11,816 bases of DNA from Deltaproteobacteria bacterium (GCA_018262315.1 JAGSPS010000060.1:1-11816), one strand, 5' to 3'; shown: positions 1-7,088, counted from the first letter of the stretch. Program-made: numbers and translations. Notes: generated by a model not told the origin, from the letters alone.

Positions 1-1401
1 CTCGTCGAACCGTTCGTGCGCCAGGGCATGACGACGCTCGTCGCGGGCAACTGCGGCTTCAGCCCGGCGCCGATCTCCCCGCGCAGTCGCGACACGGCGC
101 GCGGCGCGAGCCGGCTGCTCCACGACGGCTCGCTCGATCCCGACTTCGCCACGATGGAAAGCTTCCTCGACGCGCTCGAGCAGGGTGGGGTGGCGCTCAA
201 CGTCGCGCAGCTGGTGGGTCACGGAACCGTACGCGCAGCGGTGACGGGTGCGCTCGAGCCGGCCGCGCCGACGCGCGACGAACTCGCCGCGATGGAACGG
301 CTCGTCGAGGAGGCGCTCGACGCCGGCTGCGCCGGGGTCTCGACCGGCCTCGGCTACGCGCCGGGAATCTTCGCGGGCGAGCAGGAGCTGACCGCGTTCG
401 CGAAGATGGCGGCGCGGCGCGGTCGCCTCTTCACCTCGCACTTGAAGGCGTACTCGTGGGCGAGCGGCGTCTACTCGCACGATCCGAAGCAGGATCCGCA
501 CAACCTCGCCGCGATCCGCGAGATCCTGCAGGTGGCGCGAGCCGCCGACGTCCGGCTCCAGATCAGCCATCTGATCTTCGTCGGCCGCAACACCTGGCCG
601 AATCACGGCGCCGCACTGCGCCTCGTCGAGGACGCGCGCCGCGACGGTCTCGACGTCGCCTTCGACGCCTTCCCCTACACGGCGGGCAATACGACCTGCG
701 CGGTGATCTTCCCCGCTGCGCTGCTCCCCAAGCTCGAGGAAGTGCTGCGCGATCCCGAGCAGCTCGCGGGCCTCGCGCGCTTCGCCGAGATGGCGTTCGG
801 GGCGGTCGGCTTCGGCCTCCCCGACATCCAGCTGATGCATTGCGACGTGCCCGAGTGGAACCACCTCGACGGACTGCGAATTCCCGAGGCTGCCGCGCGC
901 GTCGGCATGGAGCCCTTCGAGTTCTACGCGCGGCTCACGGTGGCCAGCCAGCGCAACGCACGCGTGTTGAACCACACCTACAGCGGCGACGCGGGCGATG
1001 AAGACGCGCTGCGTGCGGTGCTCGCACACCCCCTCTGCACGATCGAAACCGACACCATCCTGACCGCGCAGGGCCACCAGAACCCGGCCAGCTTCGGGAC
1101 CTTTCCGCGCGTGCTCTCGACCTACGTGCGCGCCGGTCTCTTCTCGCTCGAGGAGGCGGTGCGCAAGATGACGGGCGCCGCCGCCGAGCGGCTCGGCTGG
1201 CGCGATCGCGGCTGCGTGCGGCGCGGCGCCGCCGCGGATCTCGTGGTGTTCGATCCCGCGCGGCTGCGCGACACCGCGAGCTTCGAAGCGCCGTCGAGCG
1301 CGCCGGAAGGCATCGAGCACGTGCTCGTCAACGGCCACCTCGTGCTCGAGGCAGGTCGCTACGACGCGAGCGCGCGTGCCGGGACGGTGCTGCGCGCGTA
1401 G
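1..1401 (+). CDS. Amidohydrolase, N-acyl-D-amino-acid deacylase-like (5' end outside window)
   Basis: The reading frame is open from the first base, so the gene begins upstream and its N-terminal metal-binding HxH region is missing; 466 codons remain. Numbering from the first visible codon, recognisable elements are GNCG with Cys18, VGHGTVR near 72-78, the GVSTGLGYAPG stretch near 112-122, SHLKAYSW with His147, QISH with His190, DAFPYTAG from Asp222, GTFPRVL near 366-372, and a C-terminal ADLVVFDP...VNG strand typical of metal-dependent amidohydrolases. In characterised D-aminoacylases the equivalent Cys and two His bind zinc, and an Asp in an SDG motif is catalytic. Here that site reads ETDTI with Asp351, so the enzyme is a divergent member. 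The family hydrolyses N-acyl-D-amino acids or related cyclic or acyl amides; the substrate here cannot be told. The next gene starts 71 bp downstream with its own promoter-like element. Confidence 0.88.
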   Translation, partial: LVEPFVRQGMTTLVAGNCGFSPAPISPRSRDTARGASRLLHDGSLDPDFATMESFLDALEQGGVALNVAQLVGHGTVRAAVTGALEPAAPTRDELAAMERLVEEALDAGCAGVSTGLGYAPGIFAGEQELTAFAKMAARRGRLFTSHLKAYSWASGVYSHDPKQDPHNLAAIREILQVARAADVRLQISHLIFVGRNTWPNHGAALRLVEDARRDGLDVAFDAFPYTAGNTTCAVIFPAALLPKLEEVLRDPEQLAGLARFAEMAFGAVGFGLPDIQLMHCDVPEWNHLDGLRIPEAAARVGMEPFEFYARLTVASQRNARVLNHTYSGDAGDEDALRAVLAHPLCTIETDTILTAQGHQNPASFGTFPRVLSTYVRAGLFSLEEAVRKMTGAAAERLGWRDRGCVRRGAAADLVVFDPARLRDTASFEAPSSAPEGIEHVLVNGHLVLEAGRYDASARAGTVLRA

Positions 1402-1406
1402 CCAGG

Positions 1407-1420
1407 GTCGGCAAGCCGAC
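1407..1420 (+). terminator. Small hairpin after the deacylase gene
   Basis: A self-complementary GTCGG-CAAG-CCGAC stem-loop starts six bases after the TAG stop. It is followed by AACTCGG rather than a T-run, so it is only a weak candidate terminator or mRNA 3'-end stabiliser. Confidence 0.25.
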
Positions 1421-1460
1421 AACTCGGTCGCGCGCGACGCGACGCCTCCGCGCGCTCGGC

Positions 1461-1466
1461 TAGCTT
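1461..1466 (+). promoter_or_regulatory. -10-like hexamer TAGCTT immediately before the PDZ gene
   Basis: TAGCTT sits in the context GGCTAGCTTGACGTC, with only six bases between its last T and the ATG at 1473. A transcript starting about seven bases after this hexamer would begin at or next to the start codon. No Shine-Dalgarno sequence is visible before the ATG and no clear -35 element is seen. This is inferred from sequence alone. Confidence 0.4.
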
Positions 1467-1472
1467 GACGTC

Positions 1473-2366
1473 ATGATGACTGGGATTGCGAACTCACGAA
1501 CGGCGCTCGCCGCGCTGATCGCTGTTACGCTCGCTGCGGGAGCCGGCGCCTGGCTGTACGCGCGCGCTTCCGGGGAACGCATCGCGGTGCTCGAACAGGA
1601 ACTCGCCGCTGCGCGCGACCGCGCCCGCGCCGACACCGCCGATCGCGCCGCGCTCGCGGATCGAGTCGCGCATCTCGAGGCGGCGCTCGCCGAGGCAACC
1701 GCCGGCGCGGACGCGGCGCGGGGCGATGCGACGACGGCAACGCCCGCAGCGTCCGGCGCGTCGCCGCCCGGCGAAGACGAGGTCGCTGCGCAAGCAGACA
1801 CGCCGGGCGAGCCCGATTCCCACGCTGCGCTCCCGCGCTCCGCGATGGGCGGCTTCGACGCCGACAGCCTGGTCGCAGCTGGCTTCCACCGCGAAGACGT
1901 CACCCGCTTCCGCGCGCGTCTCGACGAGATCCAGCTGAAGCAGCTCTATCTGCGCGATCAGGCCACCCGCGAGGGCTGGATCGGGACGCCGCGTTTTGCG
2001 CAGGAGTCGAAGGCCCTGTTCGGCGAACTCGTCGGCCTGCGCAACGAGTTCGACGAGCCGCTCTACGACTGGGTGCTCTACTCGACCGGCCACCCGAACC
2101 GCGTCGCCGTCAGCGAAGTGATCTCGGGCGGCGCCGGCGACGCCGCGGGCCTGCTGCGCGGCGACGTGATCGTGCGTTACGACGACCGGCTCGTGCTCTC
2201 GCCCGCCGAGCTGCGCGACGCTACGACCCAGGGCCGCGCCGGCGAGCTGGTCGCACTCGAAGTGCAGCGCGAGGGCGAGTCCGCGCCGCGTCGCATCTTC
2301 GTCCCGCGTGGCCCGATCGGGATCACGCTCGAGCCGACGGCGGTGCGGCCGGCGCCGGCGGGGTAA
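1473..2366 (+). CDS. Membrane-anchored coiled-coil protein with C-terminal PDZ domain
   Basis: The protein has 297 residues. Residues about 10-30 form one hydrophobic segment (signal anchor). Residues about 34-80 are rich in Ala, Glu, Arg and Leu with heptad-like spacing, suggesting a coiled coil. Residues about 81-125 are a low-complexity Ala/Pro/Asp linker. Residues about 128-205 form a conserved-looking region containing DWVLYSTG. Residues about 210-288 are a PDZ domain with the carboxylate-binding and core motif GAGDAAGLLRGDVIVRYDD. There is no protease domain or Ser-His-Asp triad, so it is not a DegP/HtrA enzyme; a periplasmic scaffold or substrate-sensing role is an inference. ATG 1473 and ATG 1476 are adjacent and no ribosome binding site decides between them. 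It converges on the pirin gene across a 34-bp gap. Confidence 0.85.
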   Translation: MMTGIANSRTALAALIAVTLAAGAGAWLYARASGERIAVLEQELAAARDRARADTADRAALADRVAHLEAALAEATAGADAARGDATTATPAASGASPPGEDEVAAQADTPGEPDSHAALPRSAMGGFDADSLVAAGFHREDVTRFRARLDEIQLKQLYLRDQATREGWIGTPRFAQESKALFGELVGLRNEFDEPLYDWVLYSTGHPNRVAVSEVISGGAGDAAGLLRGDVIVRYDDRLVLSPAELRDATTQGRAGELVALEVQREGESAPRRIFVPRGPIGITLEPTAVRPAPAG

Positions 2367-2370
2367 CGGA

Positions 2371-2397
2371 GCTGCGGGCGCCACCCGTCGCGGCAGC
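2371..2397. terminator. Possible bidirectional hairpin between convergent genes
   Basis: The 34-bp gap between the PDZ stop and the pirin stop is almost filled by a dyad. GCTGC at 2371-2375 pairs with GCAGC at 2393-2397, and an inner GGG pairs with CCC around a CGCCA loop, leaving a six-base bulge. There is no T-run on either side. A bidirectional terminator is plausible from position only. Confidence 0.3.
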
Positions 2398-2400
2398 CCG

Positions 2401-3099
2401 TCAGGCGAGATCGAAGAGCAGCACCTCGGAGTCGTCGCTCGCGGTGATCGCGAGGCGCGCTTCTTCGCTCGCGGCGAGCCCGTCGCCGTCGCCCAGCCGT
2501 TGCCCGTTCACGTCGAGCGAGCCGCGCGCGACTTGCAGCCAGGCATGACGACCGGCGCCGAGCAGGTACTCGCTGCGTGCGCCCGCTGCCAGCCGGCCGG
2601 CGAACAGTGACAGGTCCTGGTGCACGGTGACCGAGCCGTCGCGGCCGTCGCGCGACGCCACCAGCAGCAGCTCGTCCCGGTTCGCGCCGAGCGGAAACGC
2701 GCGTTGCTCGTAGCCCGGCTCGAGACCGCGCCGTTCGGGCAGGATCCAGATCTGCAGGAAGTGGACGAGTGCATCGCGCGAGTGGTTGAACTCGCTGTGG
2801 TCGATGCCGGTGCCGGCGCTCATGCGCTGCACTTCGCCGGGCTCGATCGTCGCGCCGTTCCCGAGGCTGTCCCGGTGCGCGAGCGCGCCCTCGAGCACGT
2901 AGGTGACGATCTCCATGTCCTCGTGGTGGTGCGTGTCGAAGCCGCGACCCGGCTGCACGCGATCTTCGTTGATCACGCGCAGCGCACGAAAGCCCATCTG
3001 CTGCGGGTCGTGGTAGTCGCCGAACGAGAAGGTGTGGCGACTGTCGAGCCATCCGTGCCGTGCGTGACCACGCGCGTCCGAGAGTCGGAGGGTGAGCAT
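2401..3099 (-). CDS. Pirin family protein (YhhW-like bicupin)
   Basis: The protein has 232 residues, close to the length of E. coli YhhW (about 231). The N-terminal cupin carries the pirin signature from GWLDSRHTFSFGDY to VQRMSAGTGIDHSEFN. The four expected metal ligands are His57, His59, His101 and Glu103, at the same positions as in YhhW. The C-terminal half (about 130-232) is the second, degenerate cupin. YhhW-type pirins can show quercetin 2,3-dioxygenase activity in vitro, but their physiological role is usually unknown. ATG 3099 is preceded by GAGG at five-base spacing. It lies 39 bp after the stop of the cysteine-rich lipoprotein gene on the same strand, so cotranscription is likely. 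No signal peptide is seen, so it is probably cytoplasmic. Confidence 0.93.
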   Translation of the reverse strand: MLTLRLSDARGHARHGWLDSRHTFSFGDYHDPQQMGFRALRVINEDRVQPGRGFDTHHHEDMEIVTYVLEGALAHRDSLGNGATIEPGEVQRMSAGTGIDHSEFNHSRDALVHFLQIWILPERRGLEPGYEQRAFPLGANRDELLLVASRDGRDGSVTVHQDLSLFAGRLAAGARSEYLLGAGRHAWLQVARGSLDVNGQRLGDGDGLAASEEARLAITASDDSEVLLFDLA

Positions 3100-3138
3100 C
3101 AGGACCTCGAAAAGTGCCGCCTCGAAGCGCCCGCGCCG

Positions 3139-3783
3139 TCAGCGCGGCGTCTCGATCGGATCGATCCCGCCGCGGCCGGCGCCGAGGCGATCGAGGCAGG
3201 CGGCGAGTTCGGACGTCTGTTCCCAACCACAGGATCCCGCGGGCCCGAAGCGGCCGCAGTGGGCGTCGCGGAAGCAGGCGTAGTGCGGCCGCCATTCGCA
3301 GGTGCTGGCCAGCGGCTCGTCGGCGCAGATCTGGCCCGAGCAGCCGCCCACCACGCAGCCCGAATCGAGCACTTCGAACTCGTTGCTGGTGATCTCGACG
3401 ACCGCCGCGCAATGGGCGTCACCGAGCGGTGCCGCCTTGCTGCAGCCGAAGCCGACGGGGTAGCGGAGCCGCCAGGTGCCGGGCGCTCGCGCGTGGATCG
3501 GATCGGTCACCACGCCGCCCGCAGGAACGGCTTCGGCGAAGCCCTCCCAGAAGAGACAGGGCGCGTCGGGTCCCTGGGAAACCCACGCGTCGCCGGTGCG
3601 CTGCTCGTAGTCGAAGTGGCCGCAGCCGCCCAGGTAGAGGGTCGCGCGCATCTGGTTGTGGAAGGTCGCGACGCCGCTCTCGCCTACTTCGTAGCGCGTG
3701 CGATCCGTCTCGGGCGCGCACGCGAACGGGAAGGCGGCGAGGAGCAGGACCCCGGCTTGGATCATCCATGAGCGGATCGCCAT
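3139..3783 (-). CDS. Predicted lipoprotein with eight-cysteine-cluster domain
   Basis: The protein has 214 residues from ATG 3783, which has a purine-rich GGGAGGCGGAGG leader; a second ATG at 3765 is possible. The N-terminus is a short hydrophobic signal ending in PFAC, with Cys22 as a likely, though non-canonical, lipidation site. Residues about 30-138 look like a beta-sandwich of the immunoglobulin type (short strands such as ATLYLGGC and GTWRLRYPVGFGC) with Cys54, 76, 114 and 125. Residues 143-196 form a compact cluster of eight cysteines spaced x4, x4, x8, x7, x5, x8, x10, including ICADEP and CGWEQTSELAACL. Twelve cysteines remain after Cys22, compatible with six disulfides and hence export. 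I know the eight-cysteine cluster as a domain of unknown function; no role is proposed. The GH3 gene lies 55 bp upstream and pirin 39 bp downstream. Confidence 0.82.
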   Translation of the reverse strand: MAIRSWMIQAGVLLLAAFPFACAPETDRTRYEVGESGVATFHNQMRATLYLGGCGHFDYEQRTGDAWVSQGPDAPCLFWEGFAEAVPAGGVVTDPIHARAPGTWRLRYPVGFGCSKAAPLGDAHCAAVVEITSNEFEVLDSGCVVGGCSGQICADEPLASTCEWRPHYACFRDAHCGRFGPAGSCGWEQTSELAACLDRLGAGRGGIDPIETPR

Positions 3784-3809
3784 GGCCGCCTCCGCCTCCC
3801 GACCGCACC

Positions 3810-3815
3810 ACACTA
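3810..3815 (-). promoter_or_regulatory. -10-like hexamer TAGTGT before the cysteine-rich lipoprotein gene
   Basis: On the minus strand the 55-bp gap holds GGGCTAGTGTGG. TAGTGT ends 26 bases before ATG 3783, leaving room for a leader of about 20 bases containing the GGAGG-type ribosome binding site. No -35 match is seen. It suggests that the lipoprotein and pirin genes can be transcribed separately from the glucosidase gene. Confidence 0.35.
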
Positions 3816-3821
3816 GCCCGT

Positions 3822-3836
3822 GCGGGGGCGACCCGC
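3822..3836 (-). terminator. Short GC hairpin after the beta-glucosidase gene
   Basis: On the minus strand GCGGG and CCCGC form a five-base stem around a five-base loop, three nucleotides after the TAA stop. There is no T-run, so this is a weak candidate terminator just before the next promoter-like element. Confidence 0.2.
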
Positions 3837-3838
3837 CG

Positions 3839-6301
3839 TTACTCCAGCGTGACGCGCGCCGCGGCCCGCAGGTCGCGCGACGAGCGGCCCGCTGCAAGCT
3901 CCCATTCACCGGGCTCGACGCGCCACGCCTTCTGCTGCGTGTCCCAATGGGAGAACGCGCGCGGCGCGAGCGCGAAGCGCACCACGCGCCGTTCGCCGGG
4001 CGCGAGCGCGATCTTCTCGAACGCCGCGAGCGTGCGCAGCGGCCGCCGCACACCCGGCGTGCAGCGCTGCGCGTAGAGCTGCACGACTTCCCGGCCTCGA
4101 CGCGCGCCGGTGTTGGCGATCTCGATCTCGCATGCGACGGCCTCCCCCGCCGCGACGCGCTCGCTCGCGATGCGCAGCGCGCCGTATTCGAAGCGCGCAT
4201 AGGAGAGCCCGTGACCGAACGCGAAGCGCGGCGCGATGTCGCGCGCGTCGTACCAGCGGTGGCCGACGAAAAGGCCCTCGCTGTACGCGATGCGGAGATC
4301 CTCGCCCGGCACGTCGAGAAACGCGGGCGTGTCCTCCATGCGCACCGGGATCGTCAGCGGGAGCCGACCGCCCGGATCGACGTCGCCGAACAGCACGTCG
4401 GCCAGCGCGTTGCCGCTCTCCTGGCCGGGATACCAGAGTTGGAGGATCGCCGCGGCGCGCTCGCTCCAGTCCATCGCGACCGGCGAGCCCGCGTTGATCA
4501 CCACGACCGTGCGCGGGTTCGCCGCCGCGACGCGCGCGACGAGTTCGTCTTGTCGCTTCGGCAGGTGGAAGCTGTCGCGGTCACGGCCCTCGGTCTCCCA
4601 GTCCGGATCGAGGCCGACGACGACGACCGCGGCGTCGGCGTTGCGCGCGGCGGCGACGGCGCGCTCCATCGCGTCGTCGGGCTCGGGTGGCAGCCAGCCG
4701 AGCCGCAGGCCAGCCGGCGTGCCTGGGCGATCCTGTGCGAACTCCACTTCGAGTTCGACCTCGACGCCCGCTTCGAGCACGGCCTCCGCCTTCACGTCCG
4801 CGCTGCCGAGCCCGAAGAACGAGGTTCCCGGCTTGCGCTCGTCCCAGTTGTCGAGCACGGCGCGGCCGTCGATGCGCAGCCGACTCTTGCCGGCGCTGGT
4901 CAGCGAGAAGCGGTGCGCGCCGCTCTCCGGGGGCACGAGTTGCGCGTGCAGCCGCGCCGACCACGGCCGCTTCGCGTCGAGGCCGGGCGGCGTCTGCAGC
5001 CAGAACACCTCGGCTTCGCGCATGCGCTCGCGGCGAACCGGCTCGCCCGCAGGCTCCGCGGCCGAAAACAGCTCGATCTCGATCGGGAGCCCGCCCGGCG
5101 CCTCGGCGAGGTGCGTGCCGTCGAGCGCCGGCACGCCGCGGTATGCGCTCGGCCCGCGCGCGAAGACGATCTCGACGCCCGATCCGGCGCGCGCCCGGAT
5201 GCCGGCGAGCGGCGACACCGCGTAGTGAGGCGCCACGCCGGCGCTGCCGCCGCCCTGGATCACCGCGCGATCGGCGTTCGGACCGACCACGGCCAGGCGT
5301 CTCATATTTGCGTCGAGCGGCAGCGCGCCGGCTTCGTTGCGGAGCAGCACGATTGCGTCGGCGGCGGCCTCGCGCGCGAGCGCGCGGTGCTCGGGGCGGT
5401 CGATCGCCTGCTCGGCGGCGTCGATGCCGCGCGCATGGTCGAGCGCGCCGGTCTTCGCGAGCAGCGCGAGGAGGCGGCGCGCGCAAGCGTCGACGGCAGC
5501 TTCGTCGAGTTCACCGCGCTTCACCGCATCGACGATCCGGGCGCCGTAGTGGCGCGGCGGACCCGGCATCTCGAGGTCCATGCCGGCCATCACCGACGGC
5601 GCCGTCGATTGCGTCGCGAGCCAGTCCGAGATCACCACGCCGTCGAAGCTCCACTCGCCGCGCAGGATGTCTGTGAGCAGTCGCGGGTGCTCGGTGCAGT
5701 GCGTGCCGGCGAGGCGGTTGTAGGCGGCCATCACCGTCCACGCGCCGGCCTCCCGCACAGCGGCCTCGAACGGCGCGAGATAGACCTCGCGCAGCGTGCG
5801 CTCGTCCATTTCGGCGCTGGCGCGATGGCGTTCCCACTCGACGTCGTTGGCGACGAAGTGCTTGACGCAGGCGCCGACGCCATGCGCCTGGAGCCCACGC
5901 ACGAACGCGACGGTGAGTCGCGCCGAAAGCTCCGGGTCCTCCGCGTAGCACTCGAAGTCGCGACCGCCGATCGGCGTGCGCTGGATGTTCACCGTCGGGG
6001 CGAGCAGCACACGCGCGCCCTTCGTGAGAGCCTCCTCCGCGAGTGCGCCGCCGACGCGTTCGACCAGGGCGGCGTTCCAGGTGGCGCCGAGCGCCGAGCC
6101 GCACGGGAAGCACGCCGAGCTGGGTCCGCCGCGGAAGGCGGTGCCGCGCGCTCCGTTCGGGCCATCGGTCACACGCAGCGTGCCGACCCCGAGGCGCGGC
6201 ACCGCGACGCTGTGCCAGAGGTCGGCGCCGGCCATCAGCGCGGCCTTCTCCTCCAGCGTCAGCTCCGCGAGCAATCGTTCGACGCGCGTCGCCTGGTGCA
6301 C
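3839..6301 (-). CDS. Glycoside hydrolase family 3 beta-glucosidase with PA14 insert
   Basis: The protein has 820 residues, start GTG 6301 with GGAGGGG about seven bases upstream. Residues about 5-290 are the GH3 TIM barrel: substrate-binding VTDGPNG (Asp46), GRDFECYAEDP, KHFVAND (Lys147-His148), and the nucleophile in GVVISDW (Asp226). Residues about 310-400 and 545-670 form the alpha/beta sandwich (AVVGPNAD; WETEGRDR with Glu571 as probable acid/base; GRLPLTIP). Residues about 400-540 are an inserted PA14-type beta domain (GAHRFSLTSAGKSRLRIDG). Residues about 710-805 are the fibronectin III-like tail. The layout matches PA14-bearing beta-glucosidases such as Kluyveromyces marxianus BglI, where the insert shapes the aglycone pocket. 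No signal peptide is present, so it probably acts in the cytoplasm on imported beta-glucosides or glycosylated metabolites. No sugar transporter lies nearby. It is divergent from the tetR-led efflux operon across a 157-bp gap. Confidence 0.94.
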   Translation of the reverse strand: MHQATRVERLLAELTLEEKAALMAGADLWHSVAVPRLGVGTLRVTDGPNGARGTAFRGGPSSACFPCGSALGATWNAALVERVGGALAEEALTKGARVLLAPTVNIQRTPIGGRDFECYAEDPELSARLTVAFVRGLQAHGVGACVKHFVANDVEWERHRASAEMDERTLREVYLAPFEAAVREAGAWTVMAAYNRLAGTHCTEHPRLLTDILRGEWSFDGVVISDWLATQSTAPSVMAGMDLEMPGPPRHYGARIVDAVKRGELDEAAVDACARRLLALLAKTGALDHARGIDAAEQAIDRPEHRALAREAAADAIVLLRNEAGALPLDANMRRLAVVGPNADRAVIQGGGSAGVAPHYAVSPLAGIRARAGSGVEIVFARGPSAYRGVPALDGTHLAEAPGGLPIEIELFSAAEPAGEPVRRERMREAEVFWLQTPPGLDAKRPWSARLHAQLVPPESGAHRFSLTSAGKSRLRIDGRAVLDNWDERKPGTSFFGLGSADVKAEAVLEAGVEVELEVEFAQDRPGTPAGLRLGWLPPEPDDAMERAVAAARNADAAVVVVGLDPDWETEGRDRDSFHLPKRQDELVARVAAANPRTVVVINAGSPVAMDWSERAAAILQLWYPGQESGNALADVLFGDVDPGGRLPLTIPVRMEDTPAFLDVPGEDLRIAYSEGLFVGHRWYDARDIAPRFAFGHGLSYARFEYGALRIASERVAAGEAVACEIEIANTGARRGREVVQLYAQRCTPGVRRPLRTLAAFEKIALAPGERRVVRFALAPRAFSHWDTQQKAWRVEPGEWELAAGRSSRDLRAAARVTLE

Positions 6302-6328
6302 GGCAGTCCCCTCCGCGGGCGAGCCGCC

Positions 6329-6334
6329 AGTCTA
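6329..6334 (-). promoter_or_regulatory. -10-like hexamer TAGACT before the beta-glucosidase gene
   Basis: On the minus strand CATAGACTGG contains TAGACT, ending 27 bases before the GTG start at 6301 and upstream of the GGAGGGG ribosome binding site. No -35 element is recognisable 16-18 bases upstream. It is one of three similar TAGNNT hexamers at heads of transcription units in this window. Confidence 0.35.
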
Positions 6335-6388
6335 TGCGACCGGGCGCGCCCCGCGCTGTCGCGCCCGCGTTGCCCCGCCCGCGGCGTC

Positions 6389-6397
6389 TGCTAAAGC
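6389..6397 (+). promoter_or_regulatory. Candidate extended -10 of the efflux operon promoter
   Basis: TGCTAAAGC reads as a TG-extended -10 (TAAAGC). A weak TTGCCC at 6370-6375 is 16 bases upstream. Transcription from here would start close to 6404, so the dyads at 6408-6437 would lie at and just after the start site. TATAGG at 6417-6422 is an alternative -10. The assignment is tentative. Confidence 0.3.
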
Positions 6398-6407
6398 TCT
6401 GCCGACC

Positions 6408-6437
6408 TAACACCGTTATAGGCCCCGAACGACGTTC
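6408..6437 (+). promoter_or_regulatory. Candidate TetR operator: two tandem AAC-N3-GTT dyads
   Basis: Two perfect 11-bp dyads lie in series: TAAC-ACC-GTTA at 6408-6418 and GAAC-GAC-GTTC at 6427-6437. Both have the format NAAC-N3-GTTN and their centres are 19 bp apart, about two helical turns. The first also sits inside a wider imperfect palindrome, CCTA...TAGG at 6406-6422. They lie in the untranslated leader just ahead of a tetR-type gene that heads its own operon, the usual place for an autoregulatory operator. Binding is inferred, not shown. Confidence 0.5.
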
Positions 6438-6458
6438 AGTCAGCCCGAGAAGGCGCCA

Positions 6459-7088
6459 GTGAGAGAACTCCAGCCCGCACAACGGCGCCGGCTCCAGAGC
6501 CGCGCCGACGCCCGCCGCGCCATCCTGGACGCGACGGAATCGCTGCTGGTCGAGGACGGTTTCGAGGCGTTCTCGATGCGACGCCTGGCCGAGCGCTGCG
6601 GCTACACGCCGCCGGCGATCTACCACCACTTCGTGGACAAGCAGCACCTGCTCGACGAGCTGCTCGAGGAGCGTTGCCAGGCGCTCGTGAAGGCGCTGAA
6701 GCGCGTCCGCCAGGGCGACGACCCGGTCGAGAACCTGCGCGCGTTCGGCATCACGTTCGCGCGCTGGGGCCTGCGCAATCCGACCCACTACGCGTTGCTC
6801 GCGCAGTCGCGCCAGCCCGAGCTGCCGGTGCCGCCCGCTGCCGAAGAAGCGCGCGCGCTGCTGGAGGCGCCGCTCGAGAAGATCGCCGCCGAAGGTCGCC
6901 TGGCTGTGCAACGCGAGAGCGCCGCGCAAGTGCTCTGGGCCTTCCTGCACGGCTTCGTATTGCTGCGCACGAGCCGCAGCGACATCGAGTGGATGCCCGA
7001 CGTCCTCGAGGTCGGCTTCGCCGCTCTTCTCCAAAGCTTCATTCGCGACGCCGATCGCGCCCCGGCCCGCGAGGAGACACAGTCATGA
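6459..7088 (+). CDS. TetR family transcriptional regulator of the efflux operon
   Basis: The protein has 209 residues, a usual TetR length. Residues about 17-66 are the DNA-binding domain, with the helix-turn-helix in FSMRRLAERCGYTPPAIYHHFVDKQ followed by LLDELLEE. The ligand domain (about 85-200) contains FARWGLRNPTHYALL, resembling the WHG-type TetR C-terminal family. The start is GTG 6459 with a weak GAGAAGG upstream; no better in-frame start precedes the HTH. Its stop overlaps the ATG of the adaptor gene (ATGA), so it is translationally coupled to the pump it presumably represses. Being first in the operon implies autoregulation, probably through the paired dyads upstream. The inducing ligand cannot be predicted; RND pumps with such regulators often respond to hydrophobic or amphiphilic compounds. 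Confidence 0.93.
   Translation: MRELQPAQRRRLQSRADARRAILDATESLLVEDGFEAFSMRRLAERCGYTPPAIYHHFVDKQHLLDELLEERCQALVKALKRVRQGDDPVENLRAFGITFARWGLRNPTHYALLAQSRQPELPVPPAAEEARALLEAPLEKIAAEGRLAVQRESAAQVLWAFLHGFVLLRTSRSDIEWMPDVLEVGFAALLQSFIRDADRAPAREETQS

Noticed and set aside
3784..4200. Possible N-terminal extension of the cysteine-rich lipoprotein
   Set aside because: The upstream codons are out of frame with, and overlap, the glucosidase gene, and they would bury the signal peptide. ATG 3783 has a good ribosome binding site and yields an exported protein.
3698..6394. An 898-codon open frame on the plus strand opposite the beta-glucosidase gene
   Set aside because: It is antisense to a gene with full GH3 motifs, has a composition dominated by Arg, Ala, Glu and His, and shows no recognisable domain. 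Long antisense frames are expected in DNA this rich in GC.
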